Part shown: in pieces, positions 54,825 through 63,783 of the stretch | Position numbering within the stretch: position 1 is the first letter of the stretch | Layout: every line of letters starts with the position of its first letter | Program-made: the position numbers and the translations under genes | Notes under the pieces: generated by a model | What the model saw: the letters and a program-made list of their open reading frames with translations, nothing else | Told to the model about the DNA's origin: nothing | Database searches by the model: none | From: Roseiarcus sp963779095 | Lineage (GTDB): Bacteria > Pseudomonadota > Alphaproteobacteria > Rhizobiales > Beijerinckiaceae | NCBI GenBank assembly: GCA_963779095.1 | Contig: CAVZWU010000010.1 | Span: 81,842 to 145,841, forward strand | Reading direction: 5' to 3' | DNA: 64,000 bases

Positions 54825-55067
54825 ATGGTTGACTTGAAGCGAGCGCGCAATCCGTTGATGCCGTGGTGGATTGGCTTGGCGGTAATCATCGTCGCCGTGA
54901 TTTGGTCGGCGTATCGATTTTCGCGCCTCGAATGCGGGCCGCCAAGCCTTTTCTTGCTGGCGATAATTCTGGGTGTCATGCCAGCCGTTTATCTCACGCT
55001 AATGTACATAACTCTTAAGGACCAAGCCCGCAGCGAACGCCATCCACCGCCACCAGAGAGAGGATAA
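54825..55067 (+). CDS. Small two-span membrane protein
   Basis: 80 residues with two membrane helices (LMPWWIGLAVIIVAVIWSAYRF and SLFLLAIILGVMPAVYLTLMYI) and a basic, Pro-rich tail. A strong GGGAGGT ribosome site lies just before the ATG. Function unknown. Confidence 0.55.
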   Translation: MVDLKRARNPLMPWWIGLAVIIVAVIWSAYRFSRLECGPPSLFLLAIILGVMPAVYLTLMYITLKDQARSERHPPPPERG

Positions 55068-55166
55068 AGTCGAAGCGGCAGGTCGTGGCGATCTCGCGAA
55101 AAAACGGAGGGAATTCCTTGAACTCGGCGCTCCGAGCCTGAGGCAATCAAGCGTGCCTCAAGGCAT

Positions 55167-55220
55167 GAGCTGATTTTTTTAATCAGGCGGCTCTCGGTTC
55201 GAGTCCCGGTGCGCTCACCA
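55167..55220 (+). repeat. 3' half of a tRNA-Lys-like gene (possible attachment-site remnant)
   Basis: The segment GAGCTGA, seven T, AATCAG looks like a degenerate Lys anticodon arm. It is followed by a variable region, a T-loop GGTTCGAGTCC, the acceptor strand GTGCGCTC and ACCA. No D-arm or 5' acceptor strand (GAGCGCA expected) lies upstream, and the T-stem has a mismatch, so it is not a working tRNA. tRNA 3' ends are favourite integration sites, so this could be one junction of an old integrated element. No integrase is visible in the window. Confidence 0.55.
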
Positions 55221-55445
55221 GCAGTTAAGGCCAGATTTTCACGGACCTCGCAGCGTCAAAAGATATTGCGTTGCCACCTATCGCGACCGGTGGCGTTTCC
55301 CGGCGCTGGGAAGACGACGCTCAGTGCGGGGCAATCACGGCCCAAACAAAAGGCCGCCGCCGGCGGTCGCGGTGGTCAGCGGCGAGGCCGTTGCGCGAGG
55401 TTGCGCAGCCGGGTTGTGATCGTGGCCCGCAAAGTCGCTCACGCG

Positions 55446-55670
55446 TCATCCGCCTCGTTTCATGCGCCGCCAACCCCTTGAGTTTGTGGAAAGAGCAAGG
55501 CAAGGCGCGTCCTCTTTGCAAAAGCGGATGTTTGACAGGTTCGAGGCCATCATCCGTACGCGGTCGAGCGCGTCAGTGGCGGTCGCGCACTCTTCGGCAT
55601 ATTCGTGGATTGCCGTCCCGCTGGTGATCGTGAATCGCGTGTCCCACGTCCGATGACAGATGAACGCCAT
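55446..55670 (-). CDS. Doubtful small protein
   Basis: 74 residues from ATG 55670. CHRTWDTRFTITSGTAIHEYAEECATATDALDRVRMMASNLSNIRF has the look of short rhizobial hypothetical proteins with an ALDRVR helix and a following NIRI strand. No ribosome site is visible. It could be chance. Confidence 0.3.
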   Translation of the reverse strand: MAFICHRTWDTRFTITSGTAIHEYAEECATATDALDRVRMMASNLSNIRFCKEDAPCLALSTNSRGWRRMKRGG

Positions 55671-56008
55671 GAAAATGCGCTGCCGAAGGCCGCCTTTCGC
55701 ACGCGGATCGGCGACGCCACGCGGCACCGTCAATGTTGAGGACCGCTAGAACGGCCGCTGGCGCGCGTTTGCTGACGTAGCAGCACTCGGCTCACGGGCC
55801 ACCCGCGAGTTGCGGCCGCAGCCAGCGTCGGCGACGCTTGCCAAGTTGTCTTTATCGCAGCGCCCGCAGCTCTGGGCCCCTCATTGCCCTCAACCTCGCT
55901 CAGCAAGCGGTGAAGCATTTGGCGGCTCCGCCCCATCCCGACTAACAATGGCCTTCGATGAATGTCGTTCCCGGCGTGGAACGCAAGCGGTGCGCGGCAG
56001 GGGCGAAG

Positions 56009-57613
56009 ATGACCGAGACGTTTCAGCTTCTCATCGTGCTTCTGGCCGTCATTTCCGCGGTCGCGCTGGTGGCGAAGCGGCTGAAAATTCCGCCTGCCAT
56101 TCTGCTCGTGATCACAGGCGTCGGGCTTGCGCTGATTCCCGACCTGCCGACCTTGCAACTCGCCCCCGACCTCGTCCTGGTGCTCGTGCTGCCGCCCATC
56201 ATCTATTGGGACGCGGTGAAAATGAGCTGGAAGGAGTTCCGCTTCAACCTGCGCGCAATAACGCTGCTGGCCGTCGGCTGCGTCGTGTTCACCACCGTCA
56301 CGGTCGCGGCGGCGAGCCACTTTCTTCTGGGCTTTCCCTGGGCGGTCGGCTTCGTATTGGGCGCCATCATTTCGCCTCCCGACGCTGTTGCGCCCCTGGC
56401 GATCGCAGAACGCATGCAGCTTCCGAGGCGCCTGCTTGTCATTCTCGAGGGCGAAGGGCTTGCGAATGACGCAACGGCGCTTGTCCTTTATCGGTTCGCG
56501 GTCACCGCGGTCAGCGCCGGATCGTTCTCGTTCGTCGAGGCCGCAGGCACGTTTGTGGCCATCCTTGCGGGAGAGGTCGTATGGGGAATAGGCGTCGGCT
56601 GGATCATGCTGCGCCTGCGCCGGTGGGTTCGCGACCCCGGCATCGAGTTCATGCTGTCGATCCTGACGCCTTTCATCGCCTATTGGCCGCCCGAACAGCT
56701 TGGCGGCTCCGGCGTGCTCGCCACAGTCGCGGCCGGACTCTATGTCAGTTGGAACGGCTCTCGCCTGATCCCGGCAAGGACGCGACTTCCGGGCGTCGTG
56801 TTCTGGGACTTCCTGACCTATCTCATCGAGGGCATGGTTTTTCTCATCACCGGCTTGCAGGCGCGAGCGGTTATAGCCGGCATTCACCACTACATGACCG
56901 CCCAAGTGGCCTTCGCCGCCGCCGTCGTCTGCGCGGTTGTCATCGCAGCCCGCTTCGTGTGGATGTTTCCCGGGACTTATCTGCCGCGCTGGTTCGTCCC
57001 CGCGATCCGCCGCAAAGATCCTTCGCCGCCATGGCAGCACCCGTTCCTGCTGGCGTTCACCGGCATCCGCGGCATTGTCTCCCTGGCCGCCGCCCTCGCT
57101 ATCCCCTTCACCGTGGCGGACGGAAGTCCATTTCCCGACCGTGATCTGATCCTGATTCTCACCTTTAGCGTTTTGTTCGTGACCCTGGTCGGCATAGGGC
57201 TGACCTTGCCGGCGGTGGCGTGGGGGCTCGGTCTCGCCAACGCCGGCCGCCGCGAGCGGCAGGCCGAGCGGGAGGAGGAGTACAAGGCTCGCAGGCGCGC
57301 CATCGTGGCGGCGATCGACCAGATCGACGCGCTCGCACAGAGCCGCAAGCTTCCGCAGGCCGTCGTCGAGCCGATGCGCGTCCACCATCGCAACCGGCTC
57401 GAGGACATCGAACGTCACAATGACGGCGACGAGCGTCGCAAGAAGCTCGCCGAACTCAGCGACGAACTCGAACTCGCGCTGATCGAAACCGAGCGGGGAC
57501 TGGTCAACAGGCTTTACCTCGACGACGAACTGAAGGGCGACGCGCGCCGCCGCATCGAGCGCGAACTCGACCTGCGCGAGGCGCTGTTCGCGAACGTGCA
57601 CGCGACGGAATGA
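56009..57613 (+). CDS. Na+/H+ antiporter, CPA1 (NhaP-like) family
   Basis: 534 residues from ATG 56009 (an ATG at 55958 is in frame but adds a non-conserved start). Twelve or so membrane segments include LVLVLVLPPIIYWDAVKMSWKEF, the ion-binding ISPPDAVAPLAIAERMQLPRRLLVILEGEGLANDATALVLYRF, and the conserved FTGIRGIVSLAAALAIP Arg helix. A cytoplasmic C-terminal tail (430-534) is charged and helical. It exchanges Na+ or K+ for protons in the inner membrane. Confidence 0.88.
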   Translation: MTETFQLLIVLLAVISAVALVAKRLKIPPAILLVITGVGLALIPDLPTLQLAPDLVLVLVLPPIIYWDAVKMSWKEFRFNLRAITLLAVGCVVFTTVTVAAASHFLLGFPWAVGFVLGAIISPPDAVAPLAIAERMQLPRRLLVILEGEGLANDATALVLYRFAVTAVSAGSFSFVEAAGTFVAILAGEVVWGIGVGWIMLRLRRWVRDPGIEFMLSILTPFIAYWPPEQLGGSGVLATVAAGLYVSWNGSRLIPARTRLPGVVFWDFLTYLIEGMVFLITGLQARAVIAGIHHYMTAQVAFAAAVVCAVVIAARFVWMFPGTYLPRWFVPAIRRKDPSPPWQHPFLLAFTGIRGIVSLAAALAIPFTVADGSPFPDRDLILILTFSVLFVTLVGIGLTLPAVAWGLGLANAGRRERQAEREEEYKARRRAIVAAIDQIDALAQSRKLPQAVVEPMRVHHRNRLEDIERHNDGDERRKKLAELSDELELALIETERGLVNRLYLDDELKGDARRRIERELDLREALFANVHATE

Positions 57614-57909
57614 CGCTTGTCTCGCTTCGGCCAAACGCCTGATCCTGAACGAGCGCCAATTCGCAGGGTCTGCCGGCTGAAGGCGACTATGCGGCGGGCT
57701 CAAACCGCGCGATATCGGCGGAAGCCATCGCCGTGGGGTTCGTCGATGACGGGGCCGATTATCTCTCGCCCCAGACTTTCATCTTGGCCGCCATTAACTA
57801 TCCGTCAACAGGAGTGGTCGAATATTGCGCAATCCGTTGGGTAAGCGACGCGTTGTCGCTAGGGCGCGCGCCCCGAGCCACGGTCCGGCGTCAAATAAAG
57901 GGCGCGGAT

Positions 57910-58365
57910 ATGCTTGCATGGTTGCTTTGGCGCCTGGAAAGGATGGAGCGAATACGCGCCGTCGCGGGCGAGTTGATGCGCAAGTTTGGCGATGAAGCTT
58001 ATGCGGAGGCGCGCCGGCGGGAGCGGAAGGCCACAGGGGACGAAACGGCGCGAGACTGGAGTCGGGTTGCGTTGGTCGTCGCCCGCCGGACGTGCGTGCA
58101 CGGTTCAGACGACAGATCGACCGAGATCGTGGCGGAAAAGCCGCGGACGTTCCGGATCCAGTTTGTTTGCGGAACGCTCGACTGCGGCCCGACGAATTTG
58201 ACAGAGAAGCAGGTTGAAGTGGCGGACGCGCCGGCCGCAATCATCGCCGCCGCGAACATAAAGTGGCCGCCTCAGACGATCGGCGTGCGCATTCTCGATC
58301 GCGAGGGCCACGAAGTCTTTGCCCGACAGAAGGCTCAGCGGAGATTGATTCCCCAGCGAGGATGA
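57910..58365 (+). CDS. Hypothetical protein, two unlike halves
   Basis: 151 residues from ATG 57910. The N-terminal half (LLWRLERMERIRAVAGELMRKFGDEAYAEARRRERKATGDETARDWSRVALVVARRT) is helical and resembles a small protein common in rhizobia. The C-terminal half (FRIQFVCGT, then VADAPAAIIAAANIKWPPQTIGVRILDREGHEVFARQ) resembles a separate small beta-strand protein. Two genes may have been joined, or a frame change hides their boundary. Function unknown. Confidence 0.45.
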   Translation: MLAWLLWRLERMERIRAVAGELMRKFGDEAYAEARRRERKATGDETARDWSRVALVVARRTCVHGSDDRSTEIVAEKPRTFRIQFVCGTLDCGPTNLTEKQVEVADAPAAIIAAANIKWPPQTIGVRILDREGHEVFARQKAQRRLIPQRG

Positions 58366-58636
58366 TTGGCGCGCCCAATGGTGGACGGCCACGCATATGA
58401 GGATCGCGATCCAGAGAAGCGCGCGAGAATAACGCTTGCCCGGGACTGGCGCCTCCAACCACGACCACAGCGCTCCTGCCCCTGCGCCAACGCCACAGAG
58501 CGGGGCAAAGGCGACGCCGGCCTGCGGACGGCAAGAGTTGGGTTACGCGGTTATCCTCTTAGGGAAGAAATTCGCGGCTCGCTCAGCGGTGCATGGTAGC
58601 CTAGTCTTGGCGGTCAGGCTCGGACTTCAGGATTCG

Positions 58637-59659
58637 ATGACAGAGCCACAAACGAGTTGGCGGTCCGCGTTTGAGGGCGCTTTGGCGGAGCTCCGCGCCG
58701 GTAGGATCGGGAACGCGGAAGCTCTCTGCGGCCGGATCTTGGATTCGGCTCCGCAAGATCCGGCGGCGCACCAGCTGGCGGCGACGATCGCGCTCCGGAG
58801 CGGCCGCCTGGACGAGGCCGCGCGCTGGGCGAAGTCGAGCCTTGCTCTGCGCCCCGATCACGCGCCGACCCTCATCGTCGCGGCGCGCGTGGCGCGCGCG
58901 GCGGGAGACATCGCCCAGGCGCGAGGATGGCTGGAGCGCGCCGGCACCCTCGCCCCCGATCGGCCGGAGGCCGCCTTTCTGACGTGTCTGATGCTGATCG
59001 AAACGGGGGCAGGGGAAGCGCGGTCCGTGCTTGAAGACCTCATGCGCCGCTTCCCGAGCATTGTCGACGGCTGGCGCGAGATCGGGGAGGCGCTGCGCAA
59101 GGCAGGCCAACTGGAGACGGCCTTGCCGGCCTTTGCGCGCGCGGCCGAATCGTCAGCCGATCCGATGGACCACGCCCGATTGGGCGCGGCGCTGCAGGCG
59201 GTCGAGCGCCCGCGGGAGGCGATCGTCGCCTTCCGACGGGCGCTTGAAGCGGCGCCGGACCTTGCCGAAGCGAGAGCCGCGCTTGCAGCGTGCCTGCGAC
59301 AGACGGGCGAACGGCAAGCGGCCCGGGCGGAGCTCGAGCGAGCCCTGACCCTTCGGCCGGACGATGGCCGCGTCTGGTTCGCGCTTGGGCTGGTCTGCGA
59401 AGACTTGCGCGACACGCCGGGCGCGATCGAGGCCTACCGGCGCAGCGTCAAGATCGAGCCGAACGTTCCCGAGGCCCATGTCAACCTGGGGCTCAATCTT
59501 CAAAACTCGGGCGATCTCGACGCCGCGATGGATTTGTACCGGCGCGCGATGCGGCTTCGGCCCGATACTTTCGGGCGCATCGCCCAGGCGCTGACGTCCG
59601 CCAAGAGAGGCCGCCTATGGCTCAACCCGGCTCGGCTGCGGCGCCTGCTCGAGGCCTGA
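58637..59659 (+). CDS. Tetratricopeptide-repeat protein
   Basis: 340 residues made of about eight TPR units, e.g. AEALCGRILDSAPQDPAAHQLAATIALRSGRLDEAARWAKSSLALRPDHAP and AIEAYRRSVKIEPNVPEAHVNLGLNLQNSGDLDAAMDLYRRAMRLRPDT. The end KRGRLWLNPARLRRLL follows the last repeat and is typical of TPR-sulfotransferase or glycosyl-transfer partners, but no catalytic domain is present. It is convergent with, and overlaps by 45 bases, the next gene. Confidence 0.8.
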   Translation: MTEPQTSWRSAFEGALAELRAGRIGNAEALCGRILDSAPQDPAAHQLAATIALRSGRLDEAARWAKSSLALRPDHAPTLIVAARVARAAGDIAQARGWLERAGTLAPDRPEAAFLTCLMLIETGAGEARSVLEDLMRRFPSIVDGWREIGEALRKAGQLETALPAFARAAESSADPMDHARLGAALQAVERPREAIVAFRRALEAAPDLAEARAALAACLRQTGERQAARAELERALTLRPDDGRVWFALGLVCEDLRDTPGAIEAYRRSVKIEPNVPEAHVNLGLNLQNSGDLDAAMDLYRRAMRLRPDTFGRIAQALTSAKRGRLWLNPARLRRLLEA

Positions 59660-60360
59660 GCGCTCGCGCCGCACGCGAAATCTGCGCCGATAGGCGCCGG
59701 GATGCGAAAGCAGCGCCTTTGCTGTCGACTGATAGCGTTCCGCTTCTTCCGCCGAGAAAGGCTGGAATTGCAGCTCGAGCGCCTCGCGCAGAATCGGGAA
59801 GCACTGCGCGACGGCGTGCCGCGGGGCAGGACGCCTTCGAAATTCGGGTCCGCCCACACCGCAGGAAACAGGATGCCGACGTCGGTGAAGCGGTCGCAAT
59901 CGACGACCCCGGTCAACAAGCGGAACGGAAGATCCGCCCGGTTCACGGGATGCGTAGCGAACAGCGAATAGCCCGGCTCGAGCTCAATCGTCCAGAAGCT
60001 GTTGAACTTCACGATCGCGACTTCGGGATCGAAAAAAGGCGTCCCGGTCACTTGGGCGGGAACATGAAAGCTGACCGGCGAGCGCGGGTGGGCTTCGACG
60101 GTCAGCGCGGGATGGTCCCAGTCCCAGGACAGAACGCCGTCGCGAACGGTGACGTCGCAGGGCAGGGGAATGATGAAGCCGTGCGACATCGCGTCGACGA
60201 AGGGCGGGCATTGCTTGACCGTCCGCACCTCCTGCCCGTGAAGCTCGGAAAAGGCTATCCGCGGCATCGTGCGCAGCCAGTCAGGCAACGCCGCGCGCGC
60301 CGGGACGGGGCGCATCAGCTCATTCTCGATCGCCGGATCGCAGCGAAACACGATCCGCAT
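59615..60360 (-). CDS. Conserved protein of unknown function, one frameshift
   Basis: About 249 residues from ATG 60360. MRIVFRCDPAIENELMRP, the block VKQCPPFVDAMSHGFIIPLPCDV, and NSFWTIELEPGYSLFATHPVNRADLPFRLLTGVVDCDRF with VLPRGTPVAQCFPI are strongly conserved-looking. The layout resembles DUF6065-type proteins often encoded beside TPR or 2OG-oxygenase genes. A missing base near 59813 changes the frame inside RGTPVAQC. The end overlaps the 3' end of the TPR gene. Role unknown. Confidence 0.65.
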
Positions 60361-60365
60361 GAACT

Positions 60366-61873
60366 CTAGATCTCCGGCCGCAGGACGGTGCGCGCGACGG
60401 CCTCGCGCCAGCCGCGATAACGGGCCTCGCGTTCGCTGCCGCCATCGCCGGCGTGAAGCTCGCCTGCCGCCGCCAGGTCTTCGCGAACTCATCGGGCTCG
60501 GGGTAGAGGCCCGCCTGCCAGCCTGCGAGATAGCCAGCGCCAACGCGGTCGTCTCGAAAATCTCGGGACGGTCGACCTGCGCATCCATCATGTCGGCGAG
60601 GAACTGCATCGTCCAGTCGCTCGCGCTCATTCCCCCGTCGACCCGGATGACGGAAGCGAATTCGCCCTCCCACAGCCCCTCGCAATCGGCGCGCATCGCG
60701 TCGATGAGGTCGCGGGTCTGATAGCCGACGCTTTCGAGCGCCGCGCGCACGATCTCCTTGCGCGTCGCGCCGCGCGTCAGGCCAAAGATCGCGGCGCGCG
60801 CCTCGCTGTCCCAATGGGGAGCGCCAAGGCCGGTGAAGGCCGGCACCAGATAGACCTCTTGGCGGGGGTCGGCGGTCGCCGCCAGTTCGCCAGCTTCCGG
60901 GGCGCTCGCGAGAATGCCGAGCCCGTCGCGCAGCCATTGCACTGTCGCGCCCGCCGAGAAGATCGAGCCTTCAAGCGCGTAGGTCCGCTTGCCCCTGAAC
61001 TGATAGCCAATGGTCGTAAGCAGTTTGTGGGTCGACTCGATCGCCTTGTCGCCGGTGTTGACGAGAGCGAAGCATCCCGTCCCATAAGTCGACTTCACCA
61101 TTCCGGGACGAAAGCACGCCTGGCCGATCAGCGCCGCCTGCTGGTCCCCGGCGATGCCGCGGATGGGGATCGCGACGCCGAGATGTTCGGCCGCCGCCTC
61201 GCCGAATTCGGCGGCGCAATCCTTGACCTCGGGCAGCATCGACCTTGGGACCGGAAGAGCGCGAGAAGGTCGTCGTCCCATGCGCCCGAGTGGATGTTGA
61301 ACAGCAGCGTCCGCGAGGCGTTGGTGGCGTCGGTGACGTGAACCTTGCCGTTGGTCAGGCGCCAGACGAGAAAGCTGTCGACGGTGCCGAAGGCGAGGTC
61401 TCCGCGTTCCGCTTCAGCGCGCGCGCCGGGAACATTGTCGAGGATCCAGGCGATTTTCGTCGCCGAGAAATAAGGATCGAGCAGCAGGCCGGCGCGCGTG
61501 CGACACGAGCGTCTCGCATCCGCGCTCCTTGAGTTCGGCGCAAAGGGGCGCGGTGCGCCGATCCTGCCAGACGATCGCATTGTGGATCGGACGGCCGGTC
61601 GTCCGGCTCCAGACCAGCGTCGTTTCGCGCTGGTTGGTGATCCCGAGTCCGGCGAGCGCGCTCGGTTCGACGCCGGCTCTGGAGAGAGCCTGCCGCGCGG
61701 TCGAGAGCGTGGTTCGCCACAGCGATTCCGGGTCGTGCTCGACCCAGCCCGGCTCGAGGAAAGATTTGCGGGAACTCCTCCTGCGCCATCGCGACGAGCG
61801 CGGCGTCGGGCCCGAAAATGATCGAGCGCGTCGAGGTCGTGCCCTGGTCGACGACGAGAACATGCCCGGTCAT
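60366..61873 (-). CDS. glpK: Glycerol kinase, multiple frameshifts
   Basis: About 501 residues of the FGGY family, phosphorylating glycerol with ATP. Segments in order: VLVVDQGTTSTRSIIFGPDAALVA, FLEPGWVEHDPESLW, GITNQRETTLVW, AIVWQDRRT, DPYFSATKIAWILDNV, GTVDSFLVWRLT, TDATNASRTLLFNI, GDQQAALIGQ, KSTYGTGCFALVNTG, FSAGATVQWLRDGL, FTGLGAPHWDSEARAAIFGLTRG, RVDGGMSASDWTMQFLAD and the end RYRGWREAVARTVLRPEI. At least five frame changes are needed, including apparent missing bases near 60420, 60535 and 61245. It lies downstream of glpV, in the usual rhizobial order. Confidence 0.9.
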
Positions 61874-61951
61874 GGGGGCGATCCCTGCCCAAACGGAAAG
61901 GGGTCGGGCGATTACGCCCGACCCGGTTGACGAAACGAAGTCCTGGAACCG

Positions 61952-63731
61952 CTACTTCTTGGACGGGTCGGTCCAGGTCTTCACGAGTTCGTCGTAGTCG
62001 ATGGTTTCTCCTGGCGGCTTTTCATTGGCGAGCTTGCGCTGGGGCGCGAGCGTGCCGTCCTTCTCGGCCTTGGCGTACCAATATTCGGGGTCCCGCTCCT
62101 CGTTCATCTTCGGCCCGAGCTTGCCTTGGGCGCCGGACTTCTCAAGCCGCGTCATGATCGCGTCCTGATCTCGGGCCAGACCGTCCATCGCCTGCTGATA
62201 CGTTTCCTCGCCGGAGATGCCCTTGGAGACGTTCTGCCACCAGACCTGAGCCAGCTTGCCGTATTCGGGCACGTTGATGCCGGTCGGCGTCCAGAGCTTG
62301 CGCGCCGGGCTGCGATAGAACTCGACCCAGCCGCCGACTTTCGGAGCAAGGTCGGTCATCGCCTGGCTCTGGATGTCGCTCTCGCGAATCACATGCAGGA
62401 AGGTGACCGACTTCTTCAGGCTGACGGTCTTCGACACGCAGAACTGCGAATAGAGCCAGCCCGCCTTCACGCGCTCGAGCGGAGCGTATTTGAGCAGGGT
62501 CCAGCAGCCGACGTCCTGGTAGCCGAGCTTCATGCCTTCCTTCCAGTAGGCGCCATGCGGGCTCGGCGCCATGCGCCATTTCGGCGTGCCGTCCTTGTTC
62601 ATCACCGGCAGATCGGGCTTGGAGAGCGCCGCGGTGAAGGCGCTGTACCAGAAGATCTGCTGGGCGATGTGGCCCTGTCCCGGCACCGCGCCCGCCTCGA
62701 GGAAGTCCATGCCGGCGGCTTCCGGCGGAGCATATTTTTTCAGCCACTCGACGAACTTGGCGAGCGCATAGACGGCCGCGGGGCCATTGGCGTCGCCGCC
62801 GCGGCTGATCGAGGAGCCGACCGGAATGCCGTTCTCGGCGCGGATGCCCCATTCGTCGACCGGCCGGCCGTTGGCAGGCCGCGGTCGCCGTTGCCGGCCA
62901 TCGAGAGCCAGGCGTCGGTGAAGCGCCAGCCGAGCGAGGGATCCTTCTTGCCGTAGTCCATGTGGCCATAGACTTTCTGGCCGTCGATTTCCTTCACGGT
63001 GTTGGTGAAGAAGTCGGCGATGTCTTCATACGCCGACCAATTGACTGGCACGCCGAGGTCATAGCCAAACTTGGCCTTGAACGCGGCCTTGAGCTCGGGC
63101 TTCTGGAACCAGTCGTAGCGGAACCAATAGAGGTTCGCGAACTGCTGGTCAGGCAACTGGTAGAGCTTGCCGTCGGTGAACGTGCCGAAGGAAAGGCCGA
63201 TGAAATCCTTGAGGTCGAGGTTCGGATTGGTGATGTCCTTGCCTTCCCCGGCCATGAAGTCGGTGAGCGATCCGCCGACGATATCGTTGTAGCGAGGGTG
63301 CGTGCCGATGAAGTCGGAATCGTTCATCCAGAAATCATAGATCGGCTTGCCGGACTAATCTCGACCGAGATCTTGTCGACGATCAGGCCCTCGTCCATCA
63401 TCTCGTGGTTGACCTGGATGCCGGTGATCTCGGCGAAGGCCTTGGTCAGGGTCTTGGATTCATATTCGTGGATGCCAAGGATTTCCGAGGCCGTGCTGAC
63501 CTTCATCCCCTTGAACGGCGTCGACGCCTTGATGAACCACTCCATCTCGGCCATCTGCTGGTCTTTGCTGAGGGTCGACGGCTGAAACTCGCTATCGATC
63601 CATTTCTTCGCCGCATCGACCTGTTGGGCATAGGTGGGTGTCGACGAGATGATCGCGGCTCCCCCTACAGTCGCCGCAGAGGCGGCGACCGCCGCCGCTC
63701 CCTTCAATACGTCACGACGTTTCACGTCCAT
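61952..63731 (-). CDS. glpV: Glycerol ABC transporter substrate-binding protein, two frameshifts
   Basis: About 590 residues. A Tat-type signal MDVKRRDVLKGAAAVAASAATVGGA precedes a large periplasmic solute-binding domain. Blocks include QQVDAAKKWIDSEFQPSTLSKDQQMAEMEWFIKA, LYWFRYDWFQKPELKAAFKAKFGYDLGVPVNWSAYEDIADFF, QIFWYSAFTAAL and EFYRSPARKLWTPTGINVPEYGKLAQVWWQNV. This size and sequence match GlpV of the rhizobial GlpSTPQUV glycerol importer. Apparent missing bases near 63355 and 62878 split the gene. It lies between glpU and glpK. Confidence 0.87.
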
Positions 63732-63783
63732 GGTTTCCTCCCTTGAAAGCCGCCGCACACCATGCGCGACGGGCGATACGGCT

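Larger units (their letters stand above)
55068..56008. other. Long gene-poor region with a tRNA-Lys remnant
   Basis: 940 bases. It holds the tRNA-like fragment at 55167-55220 and a doubtful small reverse gene at 55446-55670. The rest shows no convincing gene, promoter or repeat. Confidence 0.45.

Noticed and set aside
55140..55220. A functional tRNA-Lys gene
   Set aside because: No D-arm or 5' acceptor strand, enlarged anticodon loop and mismatched T-stem; treated as a remnant.
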